Source of the DNA: Desulfurococcales archaeon
GTDB taxonomy: Archaea > Thermoproteota > Thermoprotei_A > Sulfolobales > WAQK01
Direction: 5' to 3'
DNA: 6,514 nt
NCBI GenBank assembly: GCA_027016915.1
Contig: JALURJ010000027.1
Coordinates: 1-6,514 of the forward strand
The notes beneath the pieces were generated by a model that was not told the DNA's origin, searched no databases, and worked only from the letters and a program-made list of their open reading frames with translations. Within the stretch, counting starts at the first letter, position 1, and every line of letters begins with the position of its first letter. Below, one piece after another: positions 4,274 to 6,514 of the stretch. A program made the position numbers and the translations under genes.

Positions 4274-5236
4274 TTGAGCAGTCTCAGAAACCTGGGGGAG
4301 AGAGCCGCAACGGCACGGCTAGTCGAAATCTACGCCGCTGGATATCCTGAGGACTGCCCTCTCCAACCCGGGGACGATGCTGGCTGTATCAGGGCGGGGG
4401 ACACGTACCTGCTTCTCAACATTGACGGCTACTCCGTCAAGACCTCCATGTTGCCATGGATGTCGTGGAGCGACTTAGGCTGGAAAAGCGTTGTCGGGGC
4501 CATAAGCGACCTCATAGCCAAGGGAGCCAGCCCGCTGGCCGCCGCTGCAAGCATGGGCCTCCGCCCCGAGAGGTCGCTAGCCGCAGCCGAGGAGTTGGTG
4601 CGGGGCATGGTGGAGGCGTGCTCTAAACATGGGCTAGCCTACCTGGGCGGCGACCTGAACTCAGGCATGGAGGAGTGGGTAGATGTCGCCGTAATAGGCA
4701 CCGCTAAGAACCCCATCCCGCGCAGGGGCGCCAGGCCGGGAGACCTGGTGTACACCACGGGTACGTATGGGTTAACCGGGGCAGCCTTCCACCTGTATGC
4801 TGCCGGCAACATGCCCGAAGGGTGGGAAAACATGCGTTGGGCCACCACCAGGCCGGAAGCCCCCCTAAGCTTCCTAGAGGTGGTGGAGGGGCTCGGCCCC
4901 TTAATCCACGCCGCCGTCGACGTCAGCGACGGGCTTGCAGAAACACTATATCTGCTGGCCGAGGCTAGCGGCGTAACTATAGAGTTGACCCAGATACCCC
5001 TGCACCCTGAAGCTGAGGAATATGCCTCCGCCAGCGGCGTCGGTGCAGAGCGGCTGGCCCTCTACGGGGGCGAGGAGTACAACGTGGTATTCGTGGTTGA
5101 CCCCTCAGCTGCTGGGGAGCTGGAGGGGCTTGAGGGCGTGTCGAGGATAGGCGTCGTCCGTAGAGGCGAGCCGCTGGTCGTTTTCAGGGGCAAGCCCGTG
5201 GAAAGGCTGGGGTGGGACCAGTTCTCACAGCCGTAG
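4274..5236 (+). CDS. thiL: Thiamine-monophosphate kinase
   Basis: This cytosolic enzyme phosphorylates thiamine monophosphate with ATP to give thiamine diphosphate, the last step of cofactor synthesis. The 320 residues follow the PurM-like AIRS/ThiL fold. Motifs are PGDDAG (32-37), SDLIAKGASP (78-87), YLGGDLNSG (123-131), the GTYGLTG turn (163-169), DVSDGL (216-221), YGGEEYNVVF (264-273), and RLGWDQF near the C-terminus. Length is normal for ThiL. The usual acidic stretch TTDTLVEG.HF is replaced by NIDGYSVKTSMLPW (49-62), so the substrate pocket is divergent. The start is TTG at 4274, with GGAG at 4263-4266 seven nucleotides upstream. No ATG or GTG lies in frame nearby. It stands alone, with its own promoter block upstream and the PhoU gene promoter downstream. 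Related PurM-fold kinases are the alternative. Confidence 0.9.
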   Translation: MSSLRNLGERAATARLVEIYAAGYPEDCPLQPGDDAGCIRAGDTYLLLNIDGYSVKTSMLPWMSWSDLGWKSVVGAISDLIAKGASPLAAAASMGLRPERSLAAAEELVRGMVEACSKHGLAYLGGDLNSGMEEWVDVAVIGTAKNPIPRRGARPGDLVYTTGTYGLTGAAFHLYAAGNMPEGWENMRWATTRPEAPLSFLEVVEGLGPLIHAAVDVSDGLAETLYLLAEASGVTIELTQIPLHPEAEEYASASGVGAERLALYGGEEYNVVFVVDPSAAGELEGLEGVSRIGVVRRGEPLVVFRGKPVERLGWDQFSQP

Positions 5237-5251
5237 CTAGCGGTCACAACG

Positions 5252-5259
5252 TATATATT
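5252..5259 (+). promoter_or_regulatory. TATA box of the AbrB-PhoU regulator gene
   Basis: TATATATT is the strongest TATA-like sequence in the window. It is centred about 26 nt before a predicted start near 5282, giving a leader of about 10 nt to the ATG at 5292. It lies in the 55-nt gap after thiL, so the PhoU and siroheme genes probably form a separate transcript. A later TTGATAAAC (5270-5278) is too close to the ATG to serve. Confidence 0.65.
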
Positions 5260-5291
5260 TCCACGGGGCTTGATAAACGCAGGGCCCGGCT

Positions 5292-6302
5292 ATGGAAGCC
5301 AGGAAAGTGCAGAGGCTCGGCACCACGTCCCTGGTCGTTACATTACCCAGGGACTGGGTTAAGAGGAACGGCCTGAAGCCAGGGGACCTTGTCTACATAC
5401 TGGAGGAAGGCGAGGGCCTCAGAATAGAGCTGCCCGAGGCAGTTAAGAAGGCGAGGCGGCTCGAGGCGGTGAAGCTTAACGCCGACAAGCTGCCCGACCC
5501 CCTAATAGCTGGGAAGCTCACCTCATGCTTCTACATCCTGGGAATAGAGGATGCCATAATAGAGTCGGAGAAGGGCCCCCTCTCCGAGGAGCTGGTCTCA
5601 GCTCTGAGGAGGAGCGCGGCACGGCTTTCAGGCGTTGAGGTTGTGGAGGAGTCCCCCAGCAGGGTGTACGTAAAGACGTTGCTCGACATATCCAGGATCT
5701 CTCCGCCCTCAATACTGCGCCAGCTCATCATAGCGATAACCAAGCTCACCGACCTGCTCGTAGAGGTTGTGGAGGGCAAAGCTGTTAACCAGCAGGAGTT
5801 CGTGGAGCTCGGAGCCGAGGTCTTCAGGCTTCAGCACCTAGTGATAAAGCACCTGATCTCCGCGTCTCTAGGCAAGACAAGCGATGAGGAGCAGCGGAAG
5901 ATGAACTCTGCCTACATGATAGCAGCCTCACTCATAGGGCTGCTGGGCGACCACATCTCCAAGATGGCTCTAGAACTGATGAGGGCAGGCGAGTTCTACA
6001 AGCTCACGCCGAGGGACCGGGAGATAATCGAGGATCTCCTCAGAAACCTGAGGGACCTGGGCAACAATACTATAGGCGGCCTGGTCTCCTCCAGCACGAA
6101 GAGGATCCTTGAGTGCTTCAAAGGCATAAGCGACATGAAGGCCAAGCTGCAGGAGGCCAAGAGGGTGGCATCGCCCGAGGCCATGTACTTCATATCGAAG
6201 ATAGAGGACTGCCTGAGGATCCTGGAGATCGTCGATAACACAGCCATATGCACGTCTCTCCTCGTCAAGAGCCCCTGGATCGAGAGGGTAGAGCAGGGTT
6301 GA
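5292..6302 (+). CDS. AbrB-PhoU fusion regulator (archaeal phosphate uptake regulator family)
   Basis: The protein has 336 residues. Residues 1-47 form a SpoVT/AbrB swapped-hairpin DNA-binding domain, with RKVQRLGTTSLVVTLPRDWVKRNGLKPGD as the typical loop-hinge pattern and a following I-L-x-E-x strand. From about 110 to 330 it is all helical, with acidic and basic heptads matching the PhoU-like bundle (for example LVEVVEGKAVNQQEFVELGAEV and LRNLRDLGNNT). The length is usual for the archaeal family annotated as PhoU-type phosphate uptake regulators. The true signal is unproven. No pst transporter gene is in view. The ATG at 5292 has only a weak AGGG upstream, in keeping with a short leader after the TATA box. 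Its stop TGA overlaps the TTG of the next gene. Confidence 0.9.
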   Translation: MEARKVQRLGTTSLVVTLPRDWVKRNGLKPGDLVYILEEGEGLRIELPEAVKKARRLEAVKLNADKLPDPLIAGKLTSCFYILGIEDAIIESEKGPLSEELVSALRRSAARLSGVEVVEESPSRVYVKTLLDISRISPPSILRQLIIAITKLTDLLVEVVEGKAVNQQEFVELGAEVFRLQHLVIKHLISASLGKTSDEEQRKMNSAYMIAASLIGLLGDHISKMALELMRAGEFYKLTPRDREIIEDLLRNLRDLGNNTIGGLVSSSTKRILECFKGISDMKAKLQEAKRVASPEAMYFISKIEDCLRILEIVDNTAICTSLLVKSPWIERVEQG

Positions 6303-6514
6303 GGATACCACTATACGTCGAGGCTGAGGGCCGCAACGTCCTGGTGGTGGGCGGGGGCAACGTGGGCACGCGGCGAGCCCTAAAATTCCTGAAGGCGGGA
6401 GCCAACGTCAGGGTGCTGAGCAAGGAGTTCTCAAGCCGGCTCGTCGAGAAGTCTCGGGAAGAGCAACGCCTCCAACTGATACGGGCAGACGCTTCGAACC
6501 CTGGGGAGGTGGAG
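6299..6514 (+). CDS. Precorrin-2 dehydrogenase / siroheme synthase N-terminal domain (partial, 3' end outside window)
   Basis: This gene is cut by the window edge; 72 codons are visible. The product oxidises precorrin-2 to sirohydrochlorin with NAD+, and Met8p-type members also insert iron. It serves siroheme and, in archaea, the alternative heme route. Seen are the entry strand IPLYVEAEGRNVLVVGGGNVGTRRA, a Rossmann GGGNVG dinucleotide site at 18-23, then LKFLKAGANVRVLSKEF and LIRADASNPGEV, all typical of CysG/Met8p N-termini. The TTG at 6299 overlaps the preceding TGA as TTGA, which implies translational coupling. A GAGGGT at 6284-6289 is a weak ribosome site. No other in-frame start lies before the nucleotide site except GTG codons inside the Rossmann strand. 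Whether a methyltransferase domain follows cannot be seen. Confidence 0.9.
   Translation, partial: MRIPLYVEAEGRNVLVVGGGNVGTRRALKFLKAGANVRVLSKEFSSRLVEKSREEQRLQLIRADASNPGEVE

Noticed and set aside
5518..6311. Minus-strand frames inside the PhoU gene
   Set aside because: They are antisense to a clear AbrB-PhoU protein and lack domain signatures.
1..6514. CRISPR array, insertion sequence, attachment site or replication origin
   Set aside because: No regularly spaced repeats, transposase motifs, terminal inverted repeats, tRNA 3'-end duplications or clustered origin boxes were found. All gaps of note are short promoter regions.

Overview
The window looks like chromosomal DNA of a hyperthermophilic crenarchaeon, most probably Aeropyrum or a close Desulfurococcales relative. 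The reasons are a GC-rich sequence with strong AGG/ATA codon use, many GTG and TTG starts, archaeal TATA-type promoters, a free-standing 5S rRNA gene, an intron-containing tRNA with an encoded CCA end, a type II methionine aminopeptidase, and AbrB-PhoU and DUF1512 proteins. The genus call is an inference from style and memory, not from a search.

Left part (1-2651, minus strand). Reading right to left there is a tight gene run: type II methionine aminopeptidase (TTG start at 2609), a DUF1512 membrane-anchored protein, a small secreted-then-anchored zinc-ribbon protein, and then a complete 5S rRNA at 126-1. The DUF1512 and zinc-ribbon genes are 1 nt apart. The 5S rRNA has its own TATA box, and that box contains the stop codon of the zinc-ribbon gene.

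Middle (2640-4070, plus strand). A palindromic AAATATTT sits between the divergent aminopeptidase and UPF0173 metallo-beta-lactamase-fold genes and could serve both. The hydrolase is followed by a polytopic membrane protein of the SEC59/VTE5/DGK1 (dolichol/phytol/diacylglycerol) kinase superfamily. This may supply polyprenyl or isoprenoid phosphates for lipid or glycan synthesis.

At 4086-4203, minus strand, lies tRNA-Thr(UGU) with a 41-nt intron at the canonical 37/38 site and a well-formed bulge-helix-bulge. It converges on the kinase gene with a gap of only 16 nt and diverges from the next gene across an AT-rich promoter block.

Right part (4274-6514, plus strand). In order: thiamine-monophosphate kinase (thiL), an AbrB-PhoU fusion regulator with its own TATA box, and the start of a precorrin-2 dehydrogenase (siroheme/heme pathway). 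The last starts at a TTG that overlaps the PhoU stop (TTGA) and runs off the end of the window.

No mobile element, CRISPR array or recent-transfer signature is seen. The least explained part is the aminopeptidase/DUF1512/zinc-ribbon cluster. It encodes two membrane-anchored proteins with cytosolic domains of unknown function next to the enzyme that trims nascent proteins and next to a 5S rRNA gene.
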